Of a stretch of 28,851 nt of DNA, positions 16,768-24,102 are shown piece after piece (within the stretch, counting starts at the first letter, position 1; each line of letters opens with the position of its first letter). Location: positions 1-28,851 of the forward strand of contig UQDF01000025.1 in assembly GCA_900539765.1 (NCBI GenBank), written 5' to 3'. Source of the DNA: an uncultured Porphyromonas sp. (GTDB lineage: Bacteria; Bacteroidota; Bacteroidia; Bacteroidales; Porphyromonadaceae). Under the pieces are notes generated by a model. That model did not search any database and was not told where the DNA came from. It worked only from the letters and a program-made list of their open reading frames with translations. A program made the translations under genes and the position numbers.

Positions 16768-16830
16768 CCTCACGAGTAACGACTGATATGGACTTCATTA
16801 CGTGTAGTGGCTATAGGGACGCACGGCTCG
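16768..16830 (-). repeat. Promoter-upstream repeat module, copy A
   Basis: 63 bp, aligning without gaps to 28358-28420 with about nine differences. It is followed at 16817-16855 by a palindrome with GGGACGC/GCGTCCC arms. It lies just upstream of the predicted lysine-cluster promoter and is listed on that promoter's strand. Confidence 0.8.
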
Positions 16831-16852
16831 GACGCAGACCGTCGGCGCGTCC

Positions 16853-17012
16853 CTACGTGGATATTCTCAAATCGCCACGTGGAAAATAAAAAATCCCCAC
16901 GTGGGCGCGAAAAAATTCTTCGGAGGAATCAAATGAAACTTCGGAGGAATCGTTTCTTCCCTACGTGGAGAATAAAAAATAGCCACGTGGGGATTTGACG
17001 TTTCCCACGTGG
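16853..17012 (+). repeat. CACGTG-box repeat element, copy 2
   Basis: Six boxes with ACGT cores at 16855, 16877, 16899, 16963, 16985 and 17007, so the spacings are exactly 22, 22, 64, 22 and 22 bp. The centre has two 21-bp tandem units around CTTCGGAGGAATCAAATG (16918-16935). Spacers between boxes 2-3 and 4-5 are both AATAAAAAAT-like. A plus-strand 63-codon frame through it (16807-16998) is an effect of the repeat. It lies between the two divergent operons. Confidence 0.9.
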
Positions 17013-17023
17013 CTATCGAAGTA

Positions 17024-17051
17024 GTGGTTGGTGATTGGTGGTTAGTGGTTG
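17024..17051. repeat. Heptamer array, four units of GTGRTTR
   Basis: Four consecutive 7-bp units: GTGGTTG, GTGATTG, GTGGTTA, GTGGTTG. Lies directly after CACGTG-box copy 2 and upstream of the polysaccharide operon promoter. Confidence 0.75.
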
Positions 17052-17055
17052 GTTC

Positions 17056-17100
17056 CTAGTTGCACTAGTGCCACTAGTACTACTAGGAAGACTAGCACCC
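17056..17100. repeat. Nine-bp array, five units each beginning with CTAG
   Basis: CTAG occurs at 17056, 17065, 17074, 17083 and 17092, an exact 9-bp period. The five bases between CTAGs vary (TTGCA, TGCCA, TACTA, GAAGA, CACCC). The periodic core with variable spacers is unlike simple slippage and more like a set of evenly placed sites. Confidence 0.75.
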
Positions 17101-17103
17101 CGA

Positions 17104-17131
17104 TCTCTAATCTCTAACTTCTAACCTCTAA
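17104..17131. repeat. Heptamer array, four units of YYTCTAA
   Basis: Units TCTCTAA, TCTCTAA, CTTCTAA, CCTCTAA end six bases before the -7 element at 17137 and therefore occupy the -33 position. The reverse complement, TTAGARR, also occurs twice after CACGTG-box copy 1 (about 200-214). Confidence 0.75.
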
Positions 17132-17136
17132 TTTCG

Positions 17137-17144
17137 TATCTTTG
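17137..17144 (+). promoter_or_regulatory. Predicted -7 promoter element of the polysaccharide operon
   Basis: TATCTTTG is a perfect TAnnTTTG match. Transcription would start near 17151, which is before the ATG at 17186 and leaves a leader of about 35 nt. The -33 region is filled by the YYTCTAA array, with no TTTG. Confidence 0.7.
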
Positions 17145-17185
17145 CGGTTAAGAACATTTTGCTCACCCCCTTTATTGACCACGAG

Positions 17186-18229
17186 ATGTCTTTACCACAA
17201 GAGTCCGCAGTAGCTTACACACCTAAGGTGTCGGTCATCGTACCCGTCTACAATGTCGAGCAGTACCTCCGTCGCTGTCTAGACAGCATACTAGGGCAGA
17301 CAATGTCTGACTGGGAGGCGATCTGTGTCGATGACGGTAGCCCGGACGGGTCGGCCAGCATCCTGGCAGAGTATGCCGAGCGAGATAGTCGCTTCCGTAT
17401 CCTAACGAAGGAAAACGGAGGACTCTCCTCTGCGCGAAATGCTGGGACAGCCTGGGCGCGGGGTGAGTTTGTCAACTATGTGGACTCGGACGACTTCATC
17501 CACCCTCAGACCTTCGAGCTGGCGGTAGCTCTGGCGGAGCGTGATCGGTCTGACATCGTATCGTGGGTGCCAGATATGATCTACAAGCGTCGGCTGCTCC
17601 TACGTGCTAAGCTGGGGCAGCCTTATGACGATGTAGTGCCCTGGAGTATGTCTCAGCGCTACGACCTGAGCAAGGTACATGCGGTCTGCACGACGGAGGT
17701 GACAAGACATGCGACGAATCATCGCTGGCTCGATGGTGTCACGGATCCTATCCGCTACTTCTACGCTTGGCGTCATCTGATACGTCGGGAGCTTGCGGTA
17801 GAGACCCCTTTTGTCGAGGGGCTGAAGTTTGAGGACTTCCCCTGGTGGAGCGACCTGATGCTCCGCTCCCCACGTGTCACCATCACGGAGCTACCGCTCT
17901 ACTATTACTACTATAATAAGGAGTCCATCACGAGTGCCTCGACAGAGGGCCACAAGATAACGCACTGGATAGCAGGTATCCGCCACACCTTCCCGCAGTA
18001 TGCTACGACGGCATCGGAGGTGCAGAGACGATGCTGGGAGCAGCAATGTCTCTGGGCAGTCGTGTGCGATCGCATCTCCAAGCAACTCTATAAGGTGCAG
18101 GACGAGACAAGCCGAGAGACGCTCGTGCCCCTACTGCGAGAGCTGTGGGATATGGGAGTCTTTGCGATGCCTCACAACAAGCGCACACAGTATCACCAAG
18201 GTCGTATCAAAGAGTACATAGGTCTGTGA
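17186..18229 (+). CDS. Family 2 glycosyltransferase
   Basis: 347 residues from the ATG at 17186. A longer frame opens with TTG at 17159, but the ATG start places SVIVPVYNVEQYLRR at the usual distance from the N-terminus and fits the promoter at 17137. GT-A fold motifs are VDDGSPDGS (48-56) and the metal-binding DSDD (100-103). Cytoplasmic or membrane-associated; adds a sugar from a nucleotide donor to a lipid-linked glycan. Donor and acceptor cannot be predicted. First gene of the operon; its TGA overlaps the next start (GTGA). Confidence 0.92.
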   Translation: MSLPQESAVAYTPKVSVIVPVYNVEQYLRRCLDSILGQTMSDWEAICVDDGSPDGSASILAEYAERDSRFRILTKENGGLSSARNAGTAWARGEFVNYVDSDDFIHPQTFELAVALAERDRSDIVSWVPDMIYKRRLLLRAKLGQPYDDVVPWSMSQRYDLSKVHAVCTTEVTRHATNHRWLDGVTDPIRYFYAWRHLIRRELAVETPFVEGLKFEDFPWWSDLMLRSPRVTITELPLYYYYYNKESITSASTEGHKITHWIAGIRHTFPQYATTASEVQRRCWEQQCLWAVVCDRISKQLYKVQDETSRETLVPLLRELWDMGVFAMPHNKRTQYHQGRIKEYIGL

Positions 18230-19296
18230 TCCCCTACGTCATCTTACTGAGCTTACTGCTCCTCTTCACAGCGCTGTACTACAGAGACCAGCGCTTTGAG
18301 GGGCTATACCAGCTCTTTACCTTTACCCTACTGGTCGGCTTCGCTGGTCTACGTGTCGGACTGGGACAGGACTACGAGGTGTATGAGAATGGGTACAACT
18401 GGATCTCGTCTGAGTCCTTTCAGGCTTTTGAGCCGTTGTGGCGAGGCTTAATACTTGGGATGCGCGCCATAGGGCTGGGCTTTCGCTCCTTCATGATCCT
18501 CACCTCAGCCATCACGATCGCCCTCTTCTTTCAGGGCATACGGCGACTCTCTATCTCCTATCCGCTAGGGATCCTCTTCTTTGTCCTCTTTAATACGGGC
18601 TATCTAGAGACGCTCAATGGGGTGCGACAGTGTCTCGCACTGATGATCACCTTTGCAGCCTTTCATCTCTATGTGGAGCGGCGCTACTGGCGCTTCTTCC
18701 TATGGGTCGTCCTCTCCTGTCTGGTACACAGTTCCTCGGTGATATGGTTTATCCTCTTACCTCTGATGTCTATACGGTGGGATTGGCGGGTCCTGACCGC
18801 TCTGCTTGTCGTGTTGCTCGCTGTAGGCAATCCGCTCTTTAAGGTGGTCGGGAATGTACTAGAGCCGATCCTCCCCGAGCGCTATGCCTTCTACATATCT
18901 AGCCGAGAGATGGATGCGCACCAGGGGTGGATCAATATATTGGTACAAAACGGGATGACACTCCTACTACTCATCGGGTCTCTCTATCTAGATAAGGAAC
19001 GTGATAGGGCGACCTATCTAGCTATCCTACTCATCGCTTTCAGCAGTATGATCTACAACTGTACCCTCTCGTCAGATGTAGCAATGCGCTTTATGTACAA
19101 CCCTGGCATCATGATCTGCGTGGCACTGCCTAACCTCCTCCTATCGGTAAAGGATCGGTGGTATCAGCTGACCATTGCTGGAGTGATGATCCTTTACTTC
19201 CTCTTTACTGTCAACAATGTGATGGATCCTGGTAGCTCCCTCCATACCTACCGATGGATCTATGACGACTACATCTATACCCCTACGCTATGGTAA
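18226..19296 (+). CDS. EpsG/Wzy-like polysaccharide polymerase
   Basis: 356 residues from the GTG at 18226, with about ten membrane segments. The frame is open back to 18145, but that part overlaps the previous gene and is polar; the GTG overlaps the preceding TGA, so coupling supports the later start. EpsG-family signatures are FAGLRVGLGQDYEVYE early on, LNGVRQCLALMITFAAF mid-protein and LSCLVHSSSVIWF. These polymerases join repeat units at the outer face of the inner membrane. It overlaps the next gene by 7 bp. Confidence 0.87.
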   Translation: MIPYVILLSLLLLFTALYYRDQRFEGLYQLFTFTLLVGFAGLRVGLGQDYEVYENGYNWISSESFQAFEPLWRGLILGMRAIGLGFRSFMILTSAITIALFFQGIRRLSISYPLGILFFVLFNTGYLETLNGVRQCLALMITFAAFHLYVERRYWRFFLWVVLSCLVHSSSVIWFILLPLMSIRWDWRVLTALLVVLLAVGNPLFKVVGNVLEPILPERYAFYISSREMDAHQGWINILVQNGMTLLLLIGSLYLDKERDRATYLAILLIAFSSMIYNCTLSSDVAMRFMYNPGIMICVALPNLLLSVKDRWYQLTIAGVMILYFLFTVNNVMDPGSSLHTYRWIYDDYIYTPTLW

Positions 19297-20471
19297 CTAA
19301 TGAGTCTACATCGCCTAGAGCGATCGCCTTTGTGGTGAATCAGATCCGCCCGCAAGGTCCTCTCTTTGTGGTGCGAGACATCGTCGCAGGACTACCCGAG
19401 GGATACTACAAGCCTTACATCATACAGCTCTGCTCACTAGAGCCTCAAGGCGAGGCGATGGCTGACGAACTGCAAGCGATGGGCTGCGAGATCATCGAGC
19501 TGGGATTCACACGGGGGCAGCTAGAGCTATTTCCCCGCTCTGCAGCAAGAATGCTCGACGAGTGCCTGCAGCACTACGACATCACACTGGTGCATAGTCA
19601 CACCTACCAGCCAGACATCGTCACCAGTTATCTGACTCATCGCTACATACTGCTGACGACCCAGCACAACATCGCAAAGCTAGACTTCACCTACGGCAAG
19701 GGGCGCTTGCTCGGCAGCTATATGTGTCGCCACTTGATGCGCGCCCTGTCTCGTCACCGTGAGGTGGTCTGCGTCTCGCACGTCTGTCGTGACTACTACC
19801 GCAAGTCGCTCCCCACTAAGGTCAATGTCTACGTCGCTCCCAATGGGATAGACAATGTACTCTTTACGCCTCCCGACAGCTCCTCCGAGCGGGCGCAACT
19901 ACGTCGCCAGCTAGATCTTCCCGAGCTGGGATATATCATCACATACTGCGGATCCCTCATCAAGCGCAAAGATCCAGAGCTGATCCTCCGCGCCTTGCGC
20001 CGACTGAAGAAGCGACGCCAGCTACCGAGTGACTTACGTCTCTTGATCCTCGGCAAGGGTCCTCTAGAGAGACGCTGCAAGCAGCTAGCAAAGCCCTTGG
20101 GTGAGCAGGTGCAGTTTGTCGGCTTTACTGATCGTGTGGCGGACTACCTTGGTGCTTCAGATGCCCTGATTACGGCTAGTCACGCAGAGGGCTTACCGCT
20201 CAACGTCATAGAGGGCGTCGCATCGGGATGCGTGGTCATTCACTCGAATTTGCCTATCTTTGGCGAGATTTTGGAATCTGTACCGCAGATGGCTGCTTTA
20301 CGATTTGACTTAGGGAATGTATCTCAGTGTGCCGATTGTATACTAAAAGCACCATCTGTAACGTTTGATAGACAAGAGGCTCTGGAGATGGGTCGTCTGT
20401 ATGGCCGTCAGCGTATGGCTCTACAGTACCATCGCATCTACCAGCAACTCTTGCGCAAGTATCTTGGATAA
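19290..20471 (+). CDS. Family 4 glycosyltransferase
   Basis: 393 residues, GT-B fold. The N-terminal domain has HSHTYQPDIV and a CVSHVCRDYY segment. The C-terminal donor domain has CGSLIKRKDPELI (220-232), LILGKGPL (252-259) and the EX7E motif E300/E308 in AEGLPLNVIEG. A retaining transferase of unknown sugar, acting on the cytoplasmic side. The last third (from about 20250) is somewhat richer in A/T than the start, which I do not interpret. Confidence 0.92.
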   Translation: MVTNESTSPRAIAFVVNQIRPQGPLFVVRDIVAGLPEGYYKPYIIQLCSLEPQGEAMADELQAMGCEIIELGFTRGQLELFPRSAARMLDECLQHYDITLVHSHTYQPDIVTSYLTHRYILLTTQHNIAKLDFTYGKGRLLGSYMCRHLMRALSRHREVVCVSHVCRDYYRKSLPTKVNVYVAPNGIDNVLFTPPDSSSERAQLRRQLDLPELGYIITYCGSLIKRKDPELILRALRRLKKRRQLPSDLRLLILGKGPLERRCKQLAKPLGEQVQFVGFTDRVADYLGASDALITASHAEGLPLNVIEGVASGCVVIHSNLPIFGEILESVPQMAALRFDLGNVSQCADCILKAPSVTFDRQEALEMGRLYGRQRMALQYHRIYQQLLRKYLG

Positions 20472-20497
20472 CTCATAACTAGATAGACAATAACTAG

Positions 20498-21346
20498 GTG
20501 CTAACAACTGGCTCTATAGTACTCTACAAGAGCAACGCATTCTTTGTGGAGCAGATCATTGAGGACTTCTTTCGAATGCCCTCTCAGCCTCAGGTGGAGA
20601 CCGAAAAGCATCTATACCTGATTGACAATTCGCCCACAGATGCGCTACGCTTCTTAGCAGACCTGCCCATAGGCAAGGGACGTATCTACTACGAGCATCA
20701 GCCGAGCAACCTAGGTTTCGGCAAGGCTCACAACATAGCCATACGCCTAGCCCACGATCTGGGAGCACGATACCATGTGATCATCAATCCCGATGTGCGC
20801 TTTGGCGAGACTGTACTAGACACCCTAACCTCCTATATGGAGGCACACGAGGAGGTAGGACTCGTATCACCTTTTGTCTCCTACCCCGATGGTCGTCCGC
20901 AGCAGCTCTGCAAGCTCCTACCTAGACCGTGTGATGTACTCTTGCGCCGCTTCTCTTTCAGTCAGTGGGTACGCGACAAGATCAATAGGCGCTACGAGAT
21001 GCATTGGCTAGACTACAGCGAGCCTGTAGAGGTACCCTATCTGTCAGGTTGCTTTATGTTTACACGTATGGCGATATTGGAGCGTGTGGGGGGCTTCGAC
21101 GAGCGCTTCTTTATGTATGTCGAGGACACCGATCTCTCTAGGCGCATCGGTCAGATCTCTAAGACGATCTGTCACCCCGAGGCTAAGATCACACATGTCC
21201 ACAGCCGTGGCTCTTACCACGATGCTAAGCTCCTATGCCACCACATCTCCTCGATGGTTAAGTACTTCAACAAGTGGGGCTGGTGGTGCGATGCTGAGCG
21301 CAAAGAGGTCAATGCGCGCCATATCCCTAAGGATGCGAAGCTATGA
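20498..21346 (+). CDS. Family 2 glycosyltransferase, rhamnosyltransferase-like
   Basis: 282 residues from a GTG at 20498; no earlier in-frame start is better. The motif LIDNSP (41-46) and the metal site NPDV (97-100) replace the classical DxD. GGFDERFFMYVEDTDLSRR is the hallmark of the WbbL/rhamnosyltransferase subgroup. Overlaps the next gene by 4 bp (ATGA). Rhamnose as donor is inferred from the subgroup; no dTDP-rhamnose genes lie in the window. Confidence 0.88.
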   Translation: MLTTGSIVLYKSNAFFVEQIIEDFFRMPSQPQVETEKHLYLIDNSPTDALRFLADLPIGKGRIYYEHQPSNLGFGKAHNIAIRLAHDLGARYHVIINPDVRFGETVLDTLTSYMEAHEEVGLVSPFVSYPDGRPQQLCKLLPRPCDVLLRRFSFSQWVRDKINRRYEMHWLDYSEPVEVPYLSGCFMFTRMAILERVGGFDERFFMYVEDTDLSRRIGQISKTICHPEAKITHVHSRGSYHDAKLLCHHISSMVKYFNKWGWWCDAERKEVNARHIPKDAKL

Positions 21347-22344
21347 GTATAGAACTACCTCTCTCTGTCATCATACCTATATATAATGGCGCGAAGACGA
21401 TCGTTCGTTGCTTAGACTCTCTCGTCACGATCCCTGATGCTACGACAGCGCTGGAGATCATCGTGATCAATGACGGGAGCCAAGATGAGACACTGGAGGT
21501 AGTGACCGACTACCAAGCACAGCACCCAGAGCAGACCATAAGCATCATCTCCCAGACCAACCAAGGGCAGTCGGCTGCTCGCAATAAAGGCTTGGAGGTA
21601 GCTCGAGGAGCTTACGTATGGTTTGTCGATGCCGACGACTGGGTCGATAGTACTGCAGCTGCTTACCTGCTCTCGCTCATTGCGATGGAGTCGTACGACA
21701 TGCTCTGCTTTGGCGTACGCAATGTCGCAGACGAAGAGGAGGAGGAGGTACTCTCCGAGTGGTTGGACAGCTCGGCTCATGACTTCGACCAGCTCCAGTG
21801 TACCGACGGCAGAGCGCTCTTGACGCAGCATAACTTATCGGGCGGTATCTGGGCTTTCCTATGGCGGCGCTCCATACTGGAGGAGCATCAGGCACGCTTT
21901 AGGGAGGGGTTGCTCCATGAGGACGCGCTCTTCTACTGGCACTACACAGCCTACGCTGAGCGGGTGCTCCTCGTCCCTATCGTAGCTTATTACTACTATC
22001 AGCGAGCTGACTCATCTATCCATAGTACCGACACCTTACAGCTTCGTGCTTTCTCTCGCCTTGAGGGAGCCTTGATCTTAATGCAGTATGCCGAGGAGAC
22101 ACCCGCTCTGCGAGACTTCTATCTAGACAAAGCCTCCACCAACTATCGACTCAGCCTACGTATGATCGCTCGCTATGGCAAGTACTCCGAGCTCAAAGCG
22201 TACACGCAGCGTATGGAGCAGTCGGGAGACTACAAGCTCCTCATGCGCTATGCCAGTCGTAGGGGCGCTCCACTCATTCGTATAGCACATCGAGTTCCCT
22301 GGCTCTTCAATCTCATTGCTCACATACTCCCCCCTGTCTCATAA
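21343..22344 (+). CDS. Family 2 glycosyltransferase
   Basis: 333 residues. N-terminal GT-A motifs: LSVIIPIYNGAKTI (7-20), INDGSQDE (42-49), QGQSAARNKG (74-83) and the metal-binding DADD (96-99). The C-terminal 120 residues are helical, as in capsule-type transferases. Sugar specificity unknown. It precedes the sugar-phosphate transferase by 6 bp. Confidence 0.92.
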   Translation: MSIELPLSVIIPIYNGAKTIVRCLDSLVTIPDATTALEIIVINDGSQDETLEVVTDYQAQHPEQTISIISQTNQGQSAARNKGLEVARGAYVWFVDADDWVDSTAAAYLLSLIAMESYDMLCFGVRNVADEEEEEVLSEWLDSSAHDFDQLQCTDGRALLTQHNLSGGIWAFLWRRSILEEHQARFREGLLHEDALFYWHYTAYAERVLLVPIVAYYYYQRADSSIHSTDTLQLRAFSRLEGALILMQYAEETPALRDFYLDKASTNYRLSLRMIARYGKYSELKAYTQRMEQSGDYKLLMRYASRRGAPLIRIAHRVPWLFNLIAHILPPVS

Positions 22345-22350
22345 ACCGGT

Positions 22351-22959
22351 ATGTATCATAACTATATCAAGCGACTTCTAGATATCATCTGCTCCCTACT
22401 GGGACTCATCATCCTGTCTCCACTGCTTCTCGTGGTGATCGTGGTGATGTCTTTTGCCAATAAGGGGGCTGGGGTCTTCTTTTCTCAAGCACGACCTGGA
22501 CGAGGTGAGCAGCTCTTTAATATGTACAAGTTCAAGTCGATGACGGACGAGCGAGATGCCGCGGGCAATCTGCTCCCCGACTCAGAGCGACTGACCGCTA
22601 TGGGGCGGTTTATCCGCAAGACCTCCATCGATGAGCTACCGCAGCTGTGGAATGTCCTGCGGGGTGATATGAGTCTCGTGGGGCCTCGCCCTTTCCTGGC
22701 AGAGTACTTGCAGCTCATGAAGCCACATCAGCGTAGGCGCTACGAGGTACGCCCTGGGATCACAGGCTTAGCGCAGATCAATGGGCGTAACAAGCTGAGC
22801 TACCAGCATCGCTTTAAGTATGACGTGTGGTATGTAGACAACCTCTCCTTTGGTCTAGACATCAAGATCATCCTTGAGACCATCGCTTTAACGCTCCGGA
22901 TGAAGGATGTCTCCTCGGCAACGGGTGAAACCTCTGAGATATTTACTGGAGAGAACTAA
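22351..22959 (+). CDS. Undecaprenyl-phosphate sugar-phosphate transferase (initiating enzyme)
   Basis: 202 residues, the short single-domain form of the bacterial sugar transferase family (PF02397), as in PglC. One membrane-inserted helix lies near 8-35. The catalytic Asp-Glu pair is D94-E95 in SIDELPQLWNVLRGDMSLVG, followed by GPRP. It places the first sugar phosphate on undecaprenyl phosphate, starting the glycan that the upstream transferases extend. Last gene of the operon. No clear intrinsic terminator follows, only the palindromic repeat at 22991. Confidence 0.93.
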   Translation: MYHNYIKRLLDIICSLLGLIILSPLLLVVIVVMSFANKGAGVFFSQARPGRGEQLFNMYKFKSMTDERDAAGNLLPDSERLTAMGRFIRKTSIDELPQLWNVLRGDMSLVGPRPFLAEYLQLMKPHQRRRYEVRPGITGLAQINGRNKLSYQHRFKYDVWYVDNLSFGLDIKIILETIALTLRMKDVSSATGETSEIFTGEN

Positions 22960-22990
22960 AGCACTCCACTCCTAGACTCCACAAACCTTA

Positions 22991-23025
22991 CGAGCCGTGT
23001 GTCCCTACACGTCGTTACTCGTGAG
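22991..23025 (+). repeat. Promoter-upstream repeat module, copy B (internally shortened)
   Basis: CGAGCCGTG...TCCCTA and GTTACTCGTGAGG match the reverse complement of copy A with about 28 bp missing between them. It ends three bases before the -33 element of the sigma-factor promoter. It has the same orientation towards its downstream gene as copies A and C. Confidence 0.7.
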
Positions 23026-23027
23026 GA

Positions 23028-23059
23028 TTTGCATATCTCGGAGAGATTTGGTTACTTTG
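23028..23059 (+). promoter_or_regulatory. Predicted promoter of the ECF sigma gene
   Basis: TTTG at 23028-23031 (-33) and TTACTTTG at 23052-23059 (-7, one mismatch to TAnnTTTG) are separated by 20 bp, the expected spacing for the main Bacteroidota sigma factor. Confidence 0.6.
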
Positions 23060-23089
23060 TGGTGTAATAGTAATCACAAAGTAATCACA
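23052..23089. promoter_or_regulatory. Candidate operator over the sigma-gene promoter
   Basis: A perfect 10-bp inverted repeat (TTACTTTGTG, 23052-23061; CACAAAGTAA, 23075-23084) covers the -7 element and start region. The right arm also belongs to a direct repeat, AGTAATCACA, at 23069 and 23080, 11 bp apart or about one helical turn. This layout suits a dimeric regulator; its identity is unknown. Confidence 0.5.
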
Positions 23090-23139
23090 GCCTATAGGAT
23101 AGACAGCTACCTTTTACAAATATAAAGGACACTCTCTAT

Positions 23140-23727
23140 ATGACCACACTCCGTACGTGCAGCGATGATGAACTCGTCTGCCAATATTGTGAGGGCTGTG
23201 ATAGAGCTTTTGCAGAGCTCCTCCGTCGGTACGAAACTGACATACATAACTATATCTTTCTGACAGTCGCCGATGGCGATATCGCTGACGATCTCTTTCA
23301 GGAGGTCTTCATCAAGGTGATGCGTACCCTAAAGGAAGGTAAGTACCATGCCAAGGGTAAGTTCAAGGCTTGGCTCCTACGCCTGACGCACAACATGATG
23401 ATGGATCACTTCCGCTCGGAGAAGCGGACACTCTACGTGACCAACTACGACACCAATCAGCAGATCCTCGACTTGACGCCTGCGAGTGAGCTCCCAGAGG
23501 ACTTCTTTGATGATCAGGAGGCACTGTACCACCAGATATCGCTCTGCGTAGAGGATCTACCCGAAGCGCAGAGGGAGGTACTCAAGATGAGGATCTACGA
23601 GGATATACCCTTTAAGGAGATCGCCGAGCGTACCGAGGTAAGTATCAGCACAGCCCTCGGACGTATGCGCTATGCGCTGATCAATCTACGCAAGATGGTA
23701 CGAGAACGCAATATTGCGCCAGTTTAA
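23140..23727 (+). CDS. ECF-type RNA polymerase sigma factor
   Basis: 195 residues. Region 2 lies at about 20-95: DDLFQEVFIKVM (50-61) for core binding, then FKAWLLRLTHNMMMDHFR (75-92) for -10 recognition. Region 4 is near 130-185, with LPEAQREVLKMRIYEDIPFKEIAERTEVSI as the helix-turn-helix. No region 1 or 3, as expected for ECF factors. No full anti-sigma gene follows; only a 44-codon frame lies downstream. A promoter and a possible operator lie in front. Target genes are unknown; proximity to surface-glycan and T9SS genes is suggestive only. Confidence 0.92.
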   Translation: MTTLRTCSDDELVCQYCEGCDRAFAELLRRYETDIHNYIFLTVADGDIADDLFQEVFIKVMRTLKEGKYHAKGKFKAWLLRLTHNMMMDHFRSEKRTLYVTNYDTNQQILDLTPASELPEDFFDDQEALYHQISLCVEDLPEAQREVLKMRIYEDIPFKEIAERTEVSISTALGRMRYALINLRKMVRERNIAPV

Positions 23728-23815
23728 GCGTTTAGTCTGTGTAAAAGGGGATCTCGTAAGCTGTAGCCCATAGGACTGATAGCCCCGCCCCCCTTCATCA
23801 CATGACTAGACGACT

Positions 23816-23950
23816 ATGGATATACGACTACCCTATCTCACCTCCACGGAGCTATCCAAGGCCCTAGACGATGCCACACAAGCGAGACGCTCCACGCATC
23901 ATCAAGAGATGATACAGCACCTACTCGAGCTGGCGCAGAGTGGTCTCTAG
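23816..23950 (+). CDS. Small 44-codon ORF after the sigma gene
   Basis: ATG at 23816, TAG at 23948-23950. The product opens MDIRLPYLTSTELSKALDD and is predicted mostly helical and soluble, with no membrane segment or cysteines. It starts 88 bp after the sigma gene and ends before the terminator at 24023, so it is probably in the same transcript. It could be a tiny regulator, a remnant of an anti-sigma gene, or non-coding. No Shine-Dalgarno is evident. Confidence 0.4.
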   Translation: MDIRLPYLTSTELSKALDDATQARRSTHHQEMIQHLLELAQSGL

Positions 23951-24022
23951 AGACTCCTCTCTACAAGCGACAACCGACTATCTGCCGAGACCACACTTCC
24001 CCTTTTCTTAAAAGACACACCA

Positions 24023-24074
24023 AGCGAGCCGCCTAGTACTCAGAAAGAGAGAGACTAGACGGCTCGTTGCTTTT
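24023..24074 (+). terminator. Terminator after the sigma-factor unit
   Basis: CGAGCCG (24025-24031) pairs with CGGCTCG (24060-24066), with a second helix CTAGT/ACTAG inside, and TTTT follows at 24071-24074. It lies between two converging genes and may serve the minus-strand gene ending at 24103 as well. Confidence 0.75.
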
Positions 24075-24102
24075 ATTGCGTCTGGTGACTACCGCATAGT
24101 CA

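Noticed and set aside
16552..16773. 73-codon minus-strand frame upstream of atoD with a hydrophobic C-terminal half
   Set aside because: It spans the predicted TACCTTTG promoter and part of the repeat module, and no homologous family is recognisable. A shorter peptide inside the leader cannot be excluded.
16807..16998. 63-codon frame with repeated MKLRRNQ units, and the similar one at 28530-28712
   Set aside because: Both run through the CACGTG element. The box spacing is not a multiple of three, so the repeat geometry is not driven by this frame.
17159..17185. Earlier TTG start for the first glycosyltransferase
   Set aside because: It adds nine residues not expected before the GT2 fold and lies almost on the predicted transcription start; the ATG at 17186 fits better.
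18145..18225. N-terminal extension of the EpsG-like protein
   Set aside because: It overlaps the upstream glycosyltransferase in another frame and is polar. The GTG at 18226 overlaps the preceding stop, as expected for coupled genes.
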